DNA from: Thermomonas aquatica | GTDB lineage: Bacteria; Pseudomonadota; Gammaproteobacteria; Xanthomonadales; Xanthomonadaceae | Length of the DNA stretch: 64,000 nucleotides | NCBI RefSeq assembly: GCF_006337105.1 | Contig: NZ_CP040871.1 | Span: 496,001-560,000, forward strand | Reading direction: 5' to 3' | In this document: one piece after another, positions 20,264 to 30,807 of the stretch | Layout: each line of letters opens with the position of its first letter | Position numbering within the stretch: position 1 is the first letter of the stretch | Translations under genes and position numbers: made by a program | The notes under the pieces: generated by a model | Databases searched by the model: none | Seen by the model: the letters and a program-made list of their open reading frames with translations, nothing else | Told to the model about the DNA's origin: nothing

Positions 20264-20902
20264 ATGAATGCGCCACTCCCCTACGACCAGCTCCGCCTGC
20301 GCCACCTGGCCGGCGAGATCATCACCAACGTGCGCGAACTGGCGCACGCCGGCTGGACGCCCGCGACCAGCAGCAACTTCTCGCGCCGGCTGGACGACCG
20401 CCACTGCGCGATCACCGTCTCCGGCCGCGACAAGGGCAAGCTGACCGAAGCCGACATCATGGTGGTGGACTTCGACGGCAAGGCGGTCGGCAGCGACAAC
20501 CGCCCGTCCGCGGAAACCCTGCTGCACACGCAGCTGTATGCGCGTTTCCCGGAGGTCGGCTGCGTGCTGCACACCCATTCGCGCACGCAGACCGTGGCCT
20601 CGCGCCTGTATGCGCCGCAGGGCCATATCCGCTTCGAAGGCTACGAGCTGCAGAAGGCCTTCCACGGCAACACCACCCACGAAGGCGCGATGGACGTGCC
20701 GGTGTTCCCCAACACCCAGGACATGCCCGAACTCGCCGCCTGGGTGGAAGCGAAGCTGGACGAACAACCGATGTGGGGTTACCTGATCGACGGCCATGGC
20801 CTGTACGCCTGGGGCCGCGACATGGCCGAGGCGCGCAGGCACCTGGAAGCCTTCGAATTCCTGCTGGGTTGCGAACTGGAACTGAGGACACTGAAGCCAT
20901 GA
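20264..20902 (+). CDS. mtnB: methylthioribulose-1-phosphate dehydratase
   Basis: A 212-residue class II aldolase-fold dehydratase of methionine salvage. Zn ligands are seen in HTHS (His-x-His) and in DGHGLYAWG; the N-terminal [12 protein letters not shown] phosphate-binding segment is typical. It converts MTRu-1-P to the diketo intermediate used by MtnC. It is first in the coupled mtnB-mtnD-mtnC operon (ATGA overlap). A TACACT -10-like element lies just upstream at 20252. Confidence 0.95.
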   Translation: MNAPLPYDQLRLRHLAGEIITNVRELAHAGWTPATSSNFSRRLDDRHCAITVSGRDKGKLTEADIMVVDFDGKAVGSDNRPSAETLLHTQLYARFPEVGCVLHTHSRTQTVASRLYAPQGHIRFEGYELQKAFHGNTTHEGAMDVPVFPNTQDMPELAAWVEAKLDEQPMWGYLIDGHGLYAWGRDMAEARRHLEAFEFLLGCELELRTLKP

Positions 20903-21465
20903 GCCGCTTGCGCATCTTCAACGACGACGCCCCGCAGGCGCCGCTGCTGGCGACCTCGGACCGCGGCGAGATCGCGGGCGAACTGCAGGCGATCGGCGTC
21001 GGTTTCGAGCAATGGGAAGCCGCGCAACCGGTGCAACCCGGCGATGCGCCGGAGGCGATCATGGACGCCTACCGCGCCGATATCGACCGTCTGATCGAAG
21101 CCAACGGCTTCCGCACCGTGGACGTGGTCAGCATCGCGCCCGACAACGAGAACCGCGAAGCGATGCGCGCGAAGTTCCTCGACGAGCACTTCCACAAGGA
21201 AGACGAGGTGCGGTTCTTCGTCGCCGGCTCCGGGCTGTTCACCCTGCACGTCGGCGGCAAGGTCTACGAGATGCTGTGCGAAGCCGGCGACCTGATCGCA
21301 GTGCCGGACCGCATGACCCACTGGTTCGACATGGGCCCGGAACCGAGCTTCGTGGCGATCCGCTTCTTCACCGAGCCGGATGGCTGGGTCGGCCATTTCA
21401 CCGGCACCGACATCGCCCGGCAATTCCCCCGCTACGAAATCGGCCAGGCGCGTCCGTCCCGATGA
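20899..21465 (+). CDS. mtnD: acireductone dioxygenase
   Basis: A 188-residue cupin. The metal site is formed by [11 protein letters not shown] (His, His, Glu) and a later His in MTHWFDMG. It oxidises acireductone to 2-keto-4-methylthiobutyrate and formate (Fe form) or to the CO-releasing product (Ni form). It starts inside the mtnB stop and overlaps mtnC by four bases. The order MtnB-MtnD-MtnC places consecutive steps together, although in reaction order MtnC acts before MtnD. Confidence 0.95.
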   Translation: MSRLRIFNDDAPQAPLLATSDRGEIAGELQAIGVGFEQWEAAQPVQPGDAPEAIMDAYRADIDRLIEANGFRTVDVVSIAPDNENREAMRAKFLDEHFHKEDEVRFFVAGSGLFTLHVGGKVYEMLCEAGDLIAVPDRMTHWFDMGPEPSFVAIRFFTEPDGWVGHFTGTDIARQFPRYEIGQARPSR

Positions 21466-22154
21466 AGACGACGATCCTCACCGACATCGAAGGCACCACC
21501 AGCTCCATTTCCTTCGTCAAGGACGTGCTGTTCCCGTACGCGCGCGACGCCCTGCCCGGCTTCGTGCGCGACCACGGCGGGCAGCCCGAGGTGCGCCGCT
21601 GGCTGGACCAGGTGGCGCTGGAGAACGGCGGCATCTGCAGCGACGAGGTGATCGTCGAGACCCTGCAGGGCTGGATCGACCAGGACCGCAAGCACACCGC
21701 GCTGAAGGCGCTGCAGGGCATGGTCTGGGAGGCCGGCTACCGCGACGGCGACTTCGCCGCGCCGCTGTACCCCGATGTCGCCCCCGCGCTGCGCGCCTGG
21801 CATGCCGGCGGGCATCGCCTCGCGGTGTATTCCTCCGGCTCGGTGCCGGCGCAGAAGCTGCTGTTCGCCAATACCGATGCCGGCGACCTGCTGCCGCTGT
21901 TCGATTGCTTCTTCGATACCGAAGTCGGCCACAAGCGCGATGCCGACAGCTACCGGCTGATCGCGGACCGGCTCAACCGTTCCGCGGGCGACATCCTGTT
22001 CCTGTCCGACGTGGTCGCCGAACTGGACGCCGCGCGCGACGCCGGCATGCGCACCGTGTTGCTGGATCGCCGCGAGGACTACGCGGAGCCGCGCACCGGC
22101 GATGCCGCCAACGGGCATGCGCGGGTCGAATCGTTCGCCGACATCGTCGCGTAG
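21462..22154 (+). CDS. mtnC: enolase-phosphatase E1
   Basis: A 230-residue HAD-superfamily enzyme combining enolase and phosphatase activities. The nucleophile motif [11 protein letters not shown], the SSGS second motif and the [13 protein letters not shown] acidic motif are all intact. It makes acireductone for MtnD. It is the last gene of the mtn operon and ends 24 bases from the convergent phosphoesterase gene. mtnA, mtnN/mtnP and the aminotransferase are not in the window. Confidence 0.95.
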   Translation: MKTTILTDIEGTTSSISFVKDVLFPYARDALPGFVRDHGGQPEVRRWLDQVALENGGICSDEVIVETLQGWIDQDRKHTALKALQGMVWEAGYRDGDFAAPLYPDVAPALRAWHAGGHRLAVYSSGSVPAQKLLFANTDAGDLLPLFDCFFDTEVGHKRDADSYRLIADRLNRSAGDILFLSDVVAELDAARDAGMRTVLLDRREDYAEPRTGDAANGHARVESFADIVA

Positions 22155-22178
22155 GGCCGGCCGCGGCCTAGCGCCTGA

Positions 22179-23432
22179 TCATTGCACCGCCTCGATCAGG
22201 CGATAGCTCGTCGTCGCCCGCTGCTCGCCGCGCCAGCGGTCGAACGCGCGCACTTCCACCACGTGTTCGCCGGCGGCGAGTTTGGTCGGCAAGGCCGCGC
22301 GCCACAGGTGCTGCGAAGGTTCCGCCTCCGGCGAACGGTCGTAGCCGCGCAATGCCTCCGATCCGTCGTCGCGCATGTTCTCGGCGAGCAGGGTCGGATC
22401 CGCTTGCAGCACCTTCTTCATCGGCTTCCACTCGCCGCCGTCGACGCGGAACTCGACGCGGGTGTCGTCGTCGCCCATGTAGACATTGGCGAACACCCCC
22501 CATGCCGGGTAGGCGCCGCGCCGCAACGCCTTCGGCGCGTGCAGGCCGATCTGCGAATCGGCGGCGTCGCGCGCGTTGTGCCAGGCCAGCGAATACGCGC
22601 CGCCGGGCCGGACCTCCAGCACCGCGTAACCGTTCGGGGTGCCGTCGGCCATCATCGCGTCGGGGATGCCGGCCGCATCCTTCGCGCCGGCCCAGTACGA
22701 GCCGCAGGTGGCGCCGACGTTGTATTCGTGCAGCAGGCCCGCGCCATGCCAGCCGCTGGCCGCGCCATGGAAGAAATGGCGCTGCGCATGGCTGTGCGCG
22801 CTCAGCACCAGCACATGCGGGAACGGCTGCAGCAGCGCGAACAGGCGCTCGCGGTCCGCATCGCGGAAACTGTCCTTGTCCGCATCCTCGAACAGCGGGA
22901 TGTGCAGGGCCACGACCAGCAGGCGGTCCTTGCGCAGCTTCGGCAGGCGCGCCGCGAGCATCGCGAACTGGTCCTCGCGCAGGCCGCCGATGTAGGCCGG
23001 CTTCTGCCCCGGCATCGCGATCACGTCGTCCAGCACCACGAAACTGGCCAGCGCGGTTTCGCGCACGAAGCTGTCCGGGCCGATTTCGCGACGGAAGCCG
23101 TCCAGCGAACCCGCGTCGTCGGCGGCGCCCGGATCCACGTCGTGGTTGCCCGGCGCGTACAGCCACGGGATGCCGAGCCGCGCGGTTTCCGCCTTGATCG
23201 CGGGGTACATCGCCGGTGCGTCGTCGACGATGTCGCCGAGCGAGATGCCCAGGCGCGCGCCGTGCCGGCCGCGCAGGGGCTCGACGATGTCGCGCCGGAA
23301 GTAGTCGACGTCCTGCGGCGATTTCACCTGCGGGTCGCCGAACACCAGCACCTTCAGCGCCGCCTCGCCCGCATGCGCCTGCGCGCACAGCGCCGACAAG
23401 CCCAGCAAGATCACCCCCACGATCGAACGCAT
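22179..23432 (-). CDS. secreted calcineurin-like metallophosphoesterase
   Basis: A 417-residue protein with an N-terminal signal peptide (about 1-21, ending AHA). Metallophosphoesterase motifs follow in order: FGDPQ (motif I, with Gln where His is usual), GDIVDD, GNHD, a single His in ALHIPLF, and SAHSHAQRHFF. A C-terminal beta-sandwich region of about 140 residues (from about 275) resembles the C-terminal domains found on secreted calcineurin-like enzymes. Periplasmic or extracellular location is inferred. Substrate is unknown. Confidence 0.86.
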   Translation of the reverse strand: MRSIVGVILLGLSALCAQAHAGEAALKVLVFGDPQVKSPQDVDYFRRDIVEPLRGRHGARLGISLGDIVDDAPAMYPAIKAETARLGIPWLYAPGNHDVDPGAADDAGSLDGFRREIGPDSFVRETALASFVVLDDVIAMPGQKPAYIGGLREDQFAMLAARLPKLRKDRLLVVALHIPLFEDADKDSFRDADRERLFALLQPFPHVLVLSAHSHAQRHFFHGAASGWHGAGLLHEYNVGATCGSYWAGAKDAAGIPDAMMADGTPNGYAVLEVRPGGAYSLAWHNARDAADSQIGLHAPKALRRGAYPAWGVFANVYMGDDDTRVEFRVDGGEWKPMKKVLQADPTLLAENMRDDGSEALRGYDRSPEAEPSQHLWRAALPTKLAAGEHVVEVRAFDRWRGEQRATTSYRLIEAVQ

Positions 23433-23548
23433 GCTGCCTCCTTTCGTCGGGATTATGCCCTTGCCGGGGCATTCCCCGATTGCACTAGAATCGGCGCAGG
23501 TTCGGGGATGCCAGTCGGCAGGCGGGGCGGTTGCGCGGATTCGGTTCC

Positions 23549-25360
23549 ATGTGGCGTTGCTTGATGGTCGGCGTGGCGATGCTGCTCGCCTGCGCCGCGC
23601 AGGCGCGCACGCCTGCTCCGTTCACGCTGGAACCGGGCCAGTCGGCGATCGCGCTCAGCCCGTACATCACCTATCGCCACGACACCCTGGCGGCCGACGG
23701 CGCGACCGAGGCCTTCGCGCGCGCGCGCGCCGGCCAGTTCGCGGCGCTGCCCGGCGGCAATCCGACCTTCGGTTTCCAGGACGGCGCGTACTGGTTCTAC
23801 CTGCCGGTGGTGAACCGGCACCCGGAGGAATCGCGCTGGCTGCTGGTGCAGGAATACGCGCTCAGCGACCAGCTCGACGTGTACCTGCGCTACCCGGACG
23901 GACGCGTCGAGCACCAGGCCAGCGGCGATCACCAACCGTTCGCCAACCGCTTCATCCGCTACCGGCATCCGAACTTCCGCCTCGACCTGCCGGTGGGCCA
24001 GCAAGTGGAAGTCCTGGTGCGGGTGCAGAGCGAAAGCTCGATGCAGGTGCCGCTGGTGCTGTACACGCCGCGCGCGCTGGCCGAGCTCATGCGCGATACC
24101 CAGTTCTCCACCGGCCTGTATTACGGCATCGTGCTGGCGCTGCTGTTCTACAACCTGGTGCTGTGGATCATGCTGCGCGATCCCGGCTATTTCTGGTACC
24201 TGCTGCATACCGGCGCGTTCGGGCTGGTGCTGTTCACCCTCAACGGCTACGGCTTCGAATACTTCTGGCCGGACTGGCCGTGGCTGGCCGATGCCTCGGT
24301 GCCGCTGTCGATCTGCCTGGCGCTGATCGGCATGCAGCAGTTCTCGCGCAGCTTCCTCGAACTGAAGGAACGCTGGCCGGCCGGCAACGTGGCGAGCCTG
24401 GCCCTGATCGGGTTCTTCGTGTTGCTGGGGGGCGCCTCGGTCTGGCTGCCCTACAGCACTTCGACCCCGCTCGCCTCCAAGGCGGTGCTGGTCGGGCTGA
24501 TCTGGATCGTCGCCGCGGCCGTGGTGATGCTGCGCCGCGGCTACCGGCCGGCGCGCCTGTTCCTGCTCGCCTGGTCGCTGTTCCTGCTCGGCACCGCGAT
24601 GTTCACCCTGCTCGCGTTCGGGCTGGTGCCGCGCAATTTCTGGACCCAGAACGGCGTGCAGATCGGTTCCGCGCTGGAAATGCTGCTGTTGTCGCTGGCC
24701 CTCGGCGCGCGCTATGCGGGCCTGCGCAACGAGAACATCCGGATCGTGCAGCAGGCCAACGAGCAGCTCGAGCGCAGCGTGATCGACCGCACCAAGCAGC
24801 TGCGCACGGCGATGGCGCAACTGGGCGAAGCCAACGTGCAGCTGCGCGACTACAGCCAGCGCGACCCGCTGACCGGCGTCTACAACCGCCGCCATTTCCG
24901 CGAAGCCTTCGAACAGGCGCTGGACGCACGCAAGGACAACGGCAAGCCGCTGGCCCTGCTGCTGCTCGACCTCGACCATTTCAAGCGGATCAACGACAGC
25001 TACGGCCACCTCGCCGGCGACGACTGCCTGCATTTCGCCGCGCGTTGCATGGAAGACGTGGTGGTGCCGCGCGGCGGCCTGGTGGCGCGCTTCGGCGGCG
25101 AGGAATTCGTCGCCGTGTTGCCGGGCGCCGATGCGCAGGATGCCTTGCAGGTCGCCGAGGCGGTGCGCCTGCGCATCCAGCAGGCGCCGGTCGCCACCGG
25201 CGGGCACAGCATCCGCCTCAGCGCGAGCATCGGCGTGCACACCGTGATCGAAGGCCACCATGCCACCCCCGAGGACGTGATCCGGATCGCCGACGAGGCG
25301 CTGTATCGCGCCAAGGACGACGGCCGCAACTGCGTGCGGCATTCGGTGGTCGTGGCCTGA
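23549..25360 (+). CDS. 7TM-DISM diguanylate cyclase
   Basis: A 603-residue membrane enzyme. It has a signal peptide (to about residue 21, ending AQA), a periplasmic 7TMR-DISMED2-like beta-sandwich (about 25-180), seven transmembrane helices (about 185-395), a short coiled coil and a GGDEF domain with canonical RFGGEEF. LARF-preceding residues lack the RxxD inhibitory site. It makes c-di-GMP in response to an extracytoplasmic ligand. The ATG at 23549 (MWRCLMVGV) is preferred over an upstream TTG at 23531 because it starts directly at the signal peptide. Confidence 0.92.
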   Translation: MWRCLMVGVAMLLACAAQARTPAPFTLEPGQSAIALSPYITYRHDTLAADGATEAFARARAGQFAALPGGNPTFGFQDGAYWFYLPVVNRHPEESRWLLVQEYALSDQLDVYLRYPDGRVEHQASGDHQPFANRFIRYRHPNFRLDLPVGQQVEVLVRVQSESSMQVPLVLYTPRALAELMRDTQFSTGLYYGIVLALLFYNLVLWIMLRDPGYFWYLLHTGAFGLVLFTLNGYGFEYFWPDWPWLADASVPLSICLALIGMQQFSRSFLELKERWPAGNVASLALIGFFVLLGGASVWLPYSTSTPLASKAVLVGLIWIVAAAVVMLRRGYRPARLFLLAWSLFLLGTAMFTLLAFGLVPRNFWTQNGVQIGSALEMLLLSLALGARYAGLRNENIRIVQQANEQLERSVIDRTKQLRTAMAQLGEANVQLRDYSQRDPLTGVYNRRHFREAFEQALDARKDNGKPLALLLLDLDHFKRINDSYGHLAGDDCLHFAARCMEDVVVPRGGLVARFGGEEFVAVLPGADAQDALQVAEAVRLRIQQAPVATGGHSIRLSASIGVHTVIEGHHATPEDVIRIADEALYRAKDDGRNCVRHSVVVA

Positions 25361-25490
25361 GGGAAAAGCCCCGGCGCTGCCCGCGCGAGCAGATCCCGGC
25401 CCGGGTCGTTCGCCGCCCGCGCTCCCCATCCAGCCCCGATCCGCGGCCGCGCGCCATCCCTGGCGCGCTCGCACGACACCCCCGCCGTCG

Positions 25491-27389
25491 TTACCGCATC
25501 GCCGATCGGGAAGCGCGCAACACGCTGCCGTCGGCCACCATCCGCACCGCCACGGCGACTTCCCCGTCCATCGCACGATCGCGGTCGAGGAAGGCGATGC
25601 GCTGGCGGATCGCCGCATGCGCGGCCGAAACCGCCCGGCCGGGCCGGTAGGCCTCGGCCTGCGCCAGTTCGGCGCGCAAGCCGTCGACTTCGGCGACGAA
25701 AGCGGCGCGATCGGGCGCATCGGGCAACGGGCCGCCCTGCACTTTCGCCGCGAACGCCTCCGCGTCGGCGCGGTCGGCCAGGTCGCGTGCGGCGTTGATC
25801 ATGTCGCGGCGCAGGTCCAGCGCCTGTGCGGCGGTGTACAGCTCCAGGCCCAGCACCTTGCCCAGGTCGTCGGCCATCGCCAGCACGTGGCGCGCTTCGT
25901 TGGCGCCCATCGACACATGGTCTTCGGCGTTCGCGCTGGTCGGGATCGAATACACCGAGGCCGGCATCGCCCGGCTGGAGAGATCATTGACGATCGCCGC
26001 GGCGGTGTACTGCACGATCATGTGCCCGCTCTCGGTACCGTCCTCGTTGCCGATCAGGAACGCCGGCAGGCCGTCGTTGGTGGACGGATCCACCAGCTTG
26101 TTGAGGCGGCGCTCGCTGATCGAGGCCAGCACCGGGATCGCGGCCTTGACGTAGCTCATCGCCAGCGCCAGCGGCATGCCGTGGAAATGGCCGGCCGAGA
26201 TCACCTGCTCCTCCACGTGCTCGGCCTGCTTGTCGGGGAACACCAGCGGGTTGTCGGTGACCGCGTTGAGTTCGACGTCGAGCACGCGCTTGGCCTGCTC
26301 CAGCGCATCGCGCACCGCGCCGTGCACCTGCGGGATGCAGCGCAGCGAGTAGCTGTCCTGCGGCTGGTGCTTCTTGCCGCCGCGGAACGGACGGAAGCGC
26401 GCATAGAACTTCTCGCGGCCGTGGCGCTGGCCGAACGGCACCCAGTCCCAGCCGATGTCGAAGTTCAGCGCCTGCGCGGCCGGCGTGTCCCAGCTGGCGG
26501 GCAGCCATTGGCGGAAGCGCGGCACCAGGTGGTACGGGATATCGGCGAGGGTGGAACCGGCGAGCAGGTTGCGCAGGTTCTGCGCGGTCTGCACCTGGCC
26601 CGGGTGCGGGCGCAACGCATGCACTTCCGGCGCGAACGCGCCCAGGCGGCCGGCGAAGGCATCGATCGTCATCGCCGCGGCCAGGTCGGCGGTATCGAGC
26701 AGGTCGTCCAGCTTCTGCACCGCCAGCACGCCGGTCGCCAGCATCTGCGCAGTGCCGTTGTTCAGCGCCAGACCTTCCTTGTACGACAGCGAGACCGGCT
26801 GCAGGCCCTTGCGCTTCAGCGCTTCGCCGCCGGCCATGCGTTCGCCATCGACGAAGGCCTCGCCGCCGCCGAGCAGGACGATGGCGAGATGCGACAGCGG
26901 CGCCAGGTCGCCGGATGCGCCGACCGAACCCAATTGCGGCACCACCGGCACGATCCCGGCATTGAGCATCGCCGCCAGCGATTCCAGGGTCTGCACGCGG
27001 ATGCCGGAATGCCCGCGCAACAGGGTATTGATGCGGATGCACAGCATCGCCCGCACCACTTCGGGCGCGAACGGTTCGCCGACGCAGACCGCGTGGGTGA
27101 CGATCAGGTTGTCCTGCAGCTCGATGTGCGGCGAGCGCCCGGACTTCGCCGCGCCCGGCAATTCATCGCGCAGCGGATGCGCGCCGAGCAGCTTGTCGGC
27201 ATTGCTGCCGAAGCCGGTGGAGACGCCGTAGATCGGCTCCTGGCGCTCGACCTGCGCGGCGAGGAAATCCGCCGCGCGGGCCACGCGCAGCAGCGCGCCC
27301 GCATCGAGTTCCACCCGCGCCCCGCGCGCGACCTCGACCAGCTGCGCGCGGGTCAGCGACACGCCATCCAGTTTCACTGTCGTGTTCAT
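25491..27389 (-). CDS. hutH: HAL/PAL-type aromatic amino acid ammonia-lyase, unusually long
   Basis: A 632-residue member of the histidine/phenylalanine ammonia-lyase family, well above the usual 500-520. The MIO cofactor triad Ala-Ser-Gly is intact in [16 protein letters not shown], and the [11 protein letters not shown] and NPLVFPD segments are typical. At the specificity position the chain reads [11 protein letters not shown], close to the Ser-His of histidine ammonia-lyases and unlike the His-Leu or Phe-Leu of TAL and PAL. Extra length comes from about 50-65 residues between HALRPHPGQ and SYSLRC, and a second insert near the C-terminus. The ATG overlaps the hisS stop. There is no hutU, hutI or hutG nearby, so the substrate call is tentative. 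Confidence 0.82.
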   Translation of the reverse strand: MNTTVKLDGVSLTRAQLVEVARGARVELDAGALLRVARAADFLAAQVERQEPIYGVSTGFGSNADKLLGAHPLRDELPGAAKSGRSPHIELQDNLIVTHAVCVGEPFAPEVVRAMLCIRINTLLRGHSGIRVQTLESLAAMLNAGIVPVVPQLGSVGASGDLAPLSHLAIVLLGGGEAFVDGERMAGGEALKRKGLQPVSLSYKEGLALNNGTAQMLATGVLAVQKLDDLLDTADLAAAMTIDAFAGRLGAFAPEVHALRPHPGQVQTAQNLRNLLAGSTLADIPYHLVPRFRQWLPASWDTPAAQALNFDIGWDWVPFGQRHGREKFYARFRPFRGGKKHQPQDSYSLRCIPQVHGAVRDALEQAKRVLDVELNAVTDNPLVFPDKQAEHVEEQVISAGHFHGMPLALAMSYVKAAIPVLASISERRLNKLVDPSTNDGLPAFLIGNEDGTESGHMIVQYTAAAIVNDLSSRAMPASVYSIPTSANAEDHVSMGANEARHVLAMADDLGKVLGLELYTAAQALDLRRDMINAARDLADRADAEAFAAKVQGGPLPDAPDRAAFVAEVDGLRAELAQAEAYRPGRAVSAAHAAIRQRIAFLDRDRAMDGEVAVAVRMVADGSVLRASRSAMR

Positions 27390-28759
27390 GCCAGCGCCCC
27401 CTCGCGCAATTCGCGCGCCTGCAGCAGCGCGTCGGCCAATTGGTTGTCCGCCACCTCGAACTGCTGGCCGCGGCGCAGGTCCTTCACCGCGACCACGCCG
27501 CGGGCGGCCTCGTCCCCGCCGCGCATGGCGACGAAACGGATCCCGGCCTTGTCGGCGTACTGCAACTGCTTCGCGAGCTTGCGCGGTTCCAGTTGGGTTT
27601 CGACGTTGAGGCCGGCCGCACGCAAGCGCTGCGACATCGCCAGCGCGGCGTCGAGCCCGGCATCGTCCATCAGCGCCACCAGCACGTCGACCGAACTGTC
27701 CGCGGCGCCGACCAGCCCCGCCTCGCGCAGCTGGTAGAACAGCCGGGTCAGGCCGATGGAAATGCCGACGCCCGGCAACTTCGACTTGCTGTAGTGGCTG
27801 GCCAGGTTGTCGTAGCGGCCGCCGGAGCAGATCGAGCCGATCTGCGGGTAGGCATCGAGCGTGGTCTCGTACACCACGCCGGTGTAGTAATCGAGGCCGC
27901 GCGCGATCGACAGGTTCAGCGCATAGCGCGCTTCGCCGACGCCCAGCGCCTTCAGCTGCGCCAGGATCGCGCGCAGTTCGTCGCGGCCCTCCTCGAACAG
28001 CGGCGTGCCGGCGCCCAACCCGGCGAGCTTGGCCAGCGCGTCCTCGTGGCCGCGCGAACGCACCCGCGAGAACGCCATCAGCTTGTCGATGGCGTCGGCC
28101 GCGAGCCCGAAGCCCTCGCCCGCCAGCGTCGCCCGCACCGCGTCCTCGCCGCGCTTGTCGAGCTTGTCGAGTTCGCGCAGCACCAGCATCTGCCGCTCGC
28201 CCTCGATCCCCACACCCTCGAAATAGCCGCGCAACAGCTTGCGGTGGTTGAGCTGGATGGTGAACTCGCCGATGCAAAGGCGCTCGAACACCGCCGCGAT
28301 CACCGCCGGAATCTCGGCGTCGAAGCGCGGCGACAGCGCGTCCTTGCCGATCACGTCGATGTCGCACTGGTAGAACTCGCGGAAACGGCCGCGCTGGGCG
28401 CGCTCGCCGCGGTACACGCGCTGCATCTGGTAGCGGCGGAACGGGAATGCCAGTTCGTGCTCGTGCTCGGCCACATAGCGCGCCAGCGGCACGGTCAGGT
28501 CGAAGCGCAGGGCCAATTCCGGCAGGCCTTCGCCGCCCTTCTCCAGCGCCCCGGTCGACTGCACGAAGTACACCTGCCGCTCGGTCTCGCCGCCGGACTT
28601 GGTCAGCAGCACCTCGGACAGTTCCATCACCGGGGTCTCCACCGGCAGGAAGCCGAAACGCTCGAAGCTCTGGCGGATCGTGTCCAGCATGCGCTGGAAC
28701 GCGACCTGGTCGCGGGGCAGCAGCTCCATGACCCCGGGCGGGGTGCGTGGCTTGATCAA
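27386..28759 (-). CDS. hisS: histidyl-tRNA synthetase
   Basis: A 457-residue class II aminoacyl-tRNA synthetase. It includes motif 1-2 segments ([19 protein letters not shown]), the histidine-specific [18 protein letters not shown] and SGGRYDNL loops, and the C-terminal anticodon-binding domain. The start is a TTG ([14 protein letters not shown] follows), with GGAG six bases upstream; the conserved IKPRTPPG would be lost if the later ATG at 28729 were used. It is translationally coupled to the downstream ammonia-lyase gene. Confidence 0.95.
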   Translation of the reverse strand: MIKPRTPPGVMELLPRDQVAFQRMLDTIRQSFERFGFLPVETPVMELSEVLLTKSGGETERQVYFVQSTGALEKGGEGLPELALRFDLTVPLARYVAEHEHELAFPFRRYQMQRVYRGERAQRGRFREFYQCDIDVIGKDALSPRFDAEIPAVIAAVFERLCIGEFTIQLNHRKLLRGYFEGVGIEGERQMLVLRELDKLDKRGEDAVRATLAGEGFGLAADAIDKLMAFSRVRSRGHEDALAKLAGLGAGTPLFEEGRDELRAILAQLKALGVGEARYALNLSIARGLDYYTGVVYETTLDAYPQIGSICSGGRYDNLASHYSKSKLPGVGISIGLTRLFYQLREAGLVGAADSSVDVLVALMDDAGLDAALAMSQRLRAAGLNVETQLEPRKLAKQLQYADKAGIRFVAMRGGDEAARGVVAVKDLRRGQQFEVADNQLADALLQARELREGALA

Positions 28760-28847
28760 GGCGGCGGGCTCCGGCGCGGGGAAGCCCGCAAGTGTAGCGT
28801 TTCGGCCATTTGCGGGCCCGGTCGCGACGCCATGACGCGATGGGGTC

Positions 28848-28877
28848 TTGCCTCGGACCGGGGCTAGTCACTACAAT
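28848..28877 (+). promoter_or_regulatory. promoter of tRNA-Pro
   Basis: TTGCCT (28848-28853), an 18-base spacer and TACAAT (28872-28877), placing transcription start a few bases before the mature tRNA 5' end at 28893. Confidence 0.6.
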
Positions 28878-28892
28878 GCGCGGCTACACCGT

Positions 28893-28969
<77 letters not shown>

Positions 28970-28988
28970 ATTTCAAGGTGTGACGACG

Positions 28989-29013
28989 AAACCGCCCGCA
29001 TGGCGGTTTTTTT
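28989..29013 (+). terminator. rho-independent terminator after tRNA-Pro
   Basis: An AACCGCC / GGCGGTT stem with a short CGCAT loop and a following run of T. It ends the single-tRNA transcript. Confidence 0.82.
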
Positions 29014-29171
29014 GTGGCCGCGCTCCGGGCCGGCCAGCCGTCGGGCCGGCGCCAGTGCGCCGCCGGGAAACGCTTCGGGCGCGTTTCCATGCCGCGCGGA
29101 CGGGCGTGGCGCTGTCCACATCCGGCGTCGTTCCCCGTTGCTACCAGTACGTCCCTTGCCCCAGGTGCCGC

Positions 29172-30788
29172 GTGGCGGTAGCAAATCAACACCCTGCGGC
29201 CGAGTCGACGCGCCGGGCGTACAACCCGTCGGTCCTGCGGCAGCTGGCATTGCGGGTGATCCTGCCGATGGCGCTGGTGGCGCTGCTGCTGTTCGGCCTG
29301 CTGGCCTGGGAGACCGCGCGCCTGCTGCCGCCGGGCAGCGCGGGATTCGTCGCCGCGATGTGGCGGATCGGGGGCTTGCTGCTGGTCGGCCTGGCCCTGG
29401 TGACGGCGTCCGGCTGGCTGGTCGCTGCGCGCGCGGTGCATCCGATCGCCGAACTGACCGAGGCGATCGAGCGCATCGGCCATGGCGAACAGGTACGCCT
29501 GCAGATCGACCGCGGCGAGATCCTCGGCCGCCTGCAGCGTGGCGTGAACGAGGCCTCGCAGGCGCTGGCGCGGTCGCGCAACCGGATGGAAAGCGAACTG
29601 GGCCGCACCGCGGTGGAACTGGCCGACAAGAACGCCAAGCTGGAAGCCGCCAGCCAGTCGCGCGCGCGCTTCCTGGCCGCCGCCAGCCACGACCTGCGCC
29701 AGCCGCTTTACGCGCTGACCCTGTTCTCCTCGGCGCTGCGCGCGGGCGAAACCGATCCCTCCAAGCTCACCCGCGTGCTCCACATCGAGGAATGCGTGGC
29801 CTCGCTGGACCACCTGTTCTCGGAACTGCTGGACCTGTCGCGGCTGGAGACCGGCGCGGTGCATGCGGCGATGGCCGACGTGCGCCTGGACGAGGTGTTC
29901 GACGACGTCAGCCGCAATTTCCGCATGCTGGCCGAATCGCGCGGGCTGCGCCTGATCGTGCGCAAGACCGACGCCTGGGTGCGCGCCGACCGCACCATGC
30001 TCACCCGCATCCTCAACAACCTGGTCAGCAACGCGCTGCGCTACACCGACGAGGGCGGCGTGCTGGTCGGGGTGCGCCACCAGCAGTCCGGGCAAGTGCG
30101 CATCGACATCTGGGATACCGGCCACGGCATCGCGCCCGAGCACCAGCAACGCGTGTTCGAGGAGTTCTACCAGGTGTCGCACGAACACGCGCACCCGGGC
30201 GAACGCCAGCGCGGCCTGGGCCTGGGCCTGGCCACCGTGCGCAAGCTGGCGGAACTGCTGGACTGCCGGATCGCGCTCGCATCCACGCCGCACCGGGGCA
30301 CCCTGGTCTCGCTGGCGCTCGCGCCCGGCACCCCGTCGCCGCAGGCGCAGGCGATGGACGCGATGGACGCGCCGCTGGACGTCAGCGGCCTGCGCGTGCT
30401 GGTGGTGGACGACGAAGTCAGCATCCTCGAGGGCCTGCGCGCCCTGCTCGCGGAATGGGGCTGCGAGATCCGCGCCGCGGAGAACGAAGCCGCCGCGCTG
30501 GCCGCGGTGGCCGGCTGGACGCAGGCGCCCGACCTGGTGATCAGCGACCTGCGCCTGCGCGAGGGCCGCAGCGGGGTGGACGTGTTGCGCGCGGTGGCGC
30601 GCCACTACCAGCAGGATCCGCAGCGCCCGGGCTTCGCGCGCCTGCTTGTCACCGGCGAAACCCGCAGCGACCGCATCGGCGAGATCGCCGCCAGCCGCAT
30701 CCCGGTGCTGTTCAAGCCGGTGTCCCCGCAGAAATTGCGCGAAGCGATGCTCGCCGCGGTGTTCGCCGCGCGCGCGCACCACGAATGA
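29172..30788 (+). CDS. hybrid sensor histidine kinase with C-terminal receiver
   Basis: Start is uncertain: no ATG precedes the first membrane helix, and a GTG at 29172 gives 538 residues. Two transmembrane helices (about 30-47 and 65-86) enclose only a short periplasmic loop, followed by HAMP (VAARAVHPIAELTEAI), HisKA with phospho-acceptor His173 in ASHDLRQPLYAL, HATPase with N-box NNLVSNALRYTD and G-boxes DTGHGIAP and GLGLGLATV, then a receiver (about 405-535) with VVDDE, phospho-acceptor Asp in VISDLRL and FKP Lys. It is an orphan hybrid kinase; the partner is unknown. Confidence 0.85.
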   Translation: MAVANQHPAAESTRRAYNPSVLRQLALRVILPMALVALLLFGLLAWETARLLPPGSAGFVAAMWRIGGLLLVGLALVTASGWLVAARAVHPIAELTEAIERIGHGEQVRLQIDRGEILGRLQRGVNEASQALARSRNRMESELGRTAVELADKNAKLEAASQSRARFLAAASHDLRQPLYALTLFSSALRAGETDPSKLTRVLHIEECVASLDHLFSELLDLSRLETGAVHAAMADVRLDEVFDDVSRNFRMLAESRGLRLIVRKTDAWVRADRTMLTRILNNLVSNALRYTDEGGVLVGVRHQQSGQVRIDIWDTGHGIAPEHQQRVFEEFYQVSHEHAHPGERQRGLGLGLATVRKLAELLDCRIALASTPHRGTLVSLALAPGTPSPQAQAMDAMDAPLDVSGLRVLVVDDEVSILEGLRALLAEWGCEIRAAENEAAALAAVAGWTQAPDLVISDLRLREGRSGVDVLRAVARHYQQDPQRPGFARLLVTGETRSDRIGEIAASRIPVLFKPVSPQKLREAMLAAVFAARAHHE

Positions 30789-30807
30789 CCAACCCAGCAG
30801 GATGCCC

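Noticed and set aside
25491..28871. Single continuous open frame covering both the ammonia-lyase and the hisS region
   Set aside because: Only the part from 27389 downwards encodes the lyase. The upstream part is a shadow frame of hisS, whose own frame (27386-28759) is convincing; no fusion exists.
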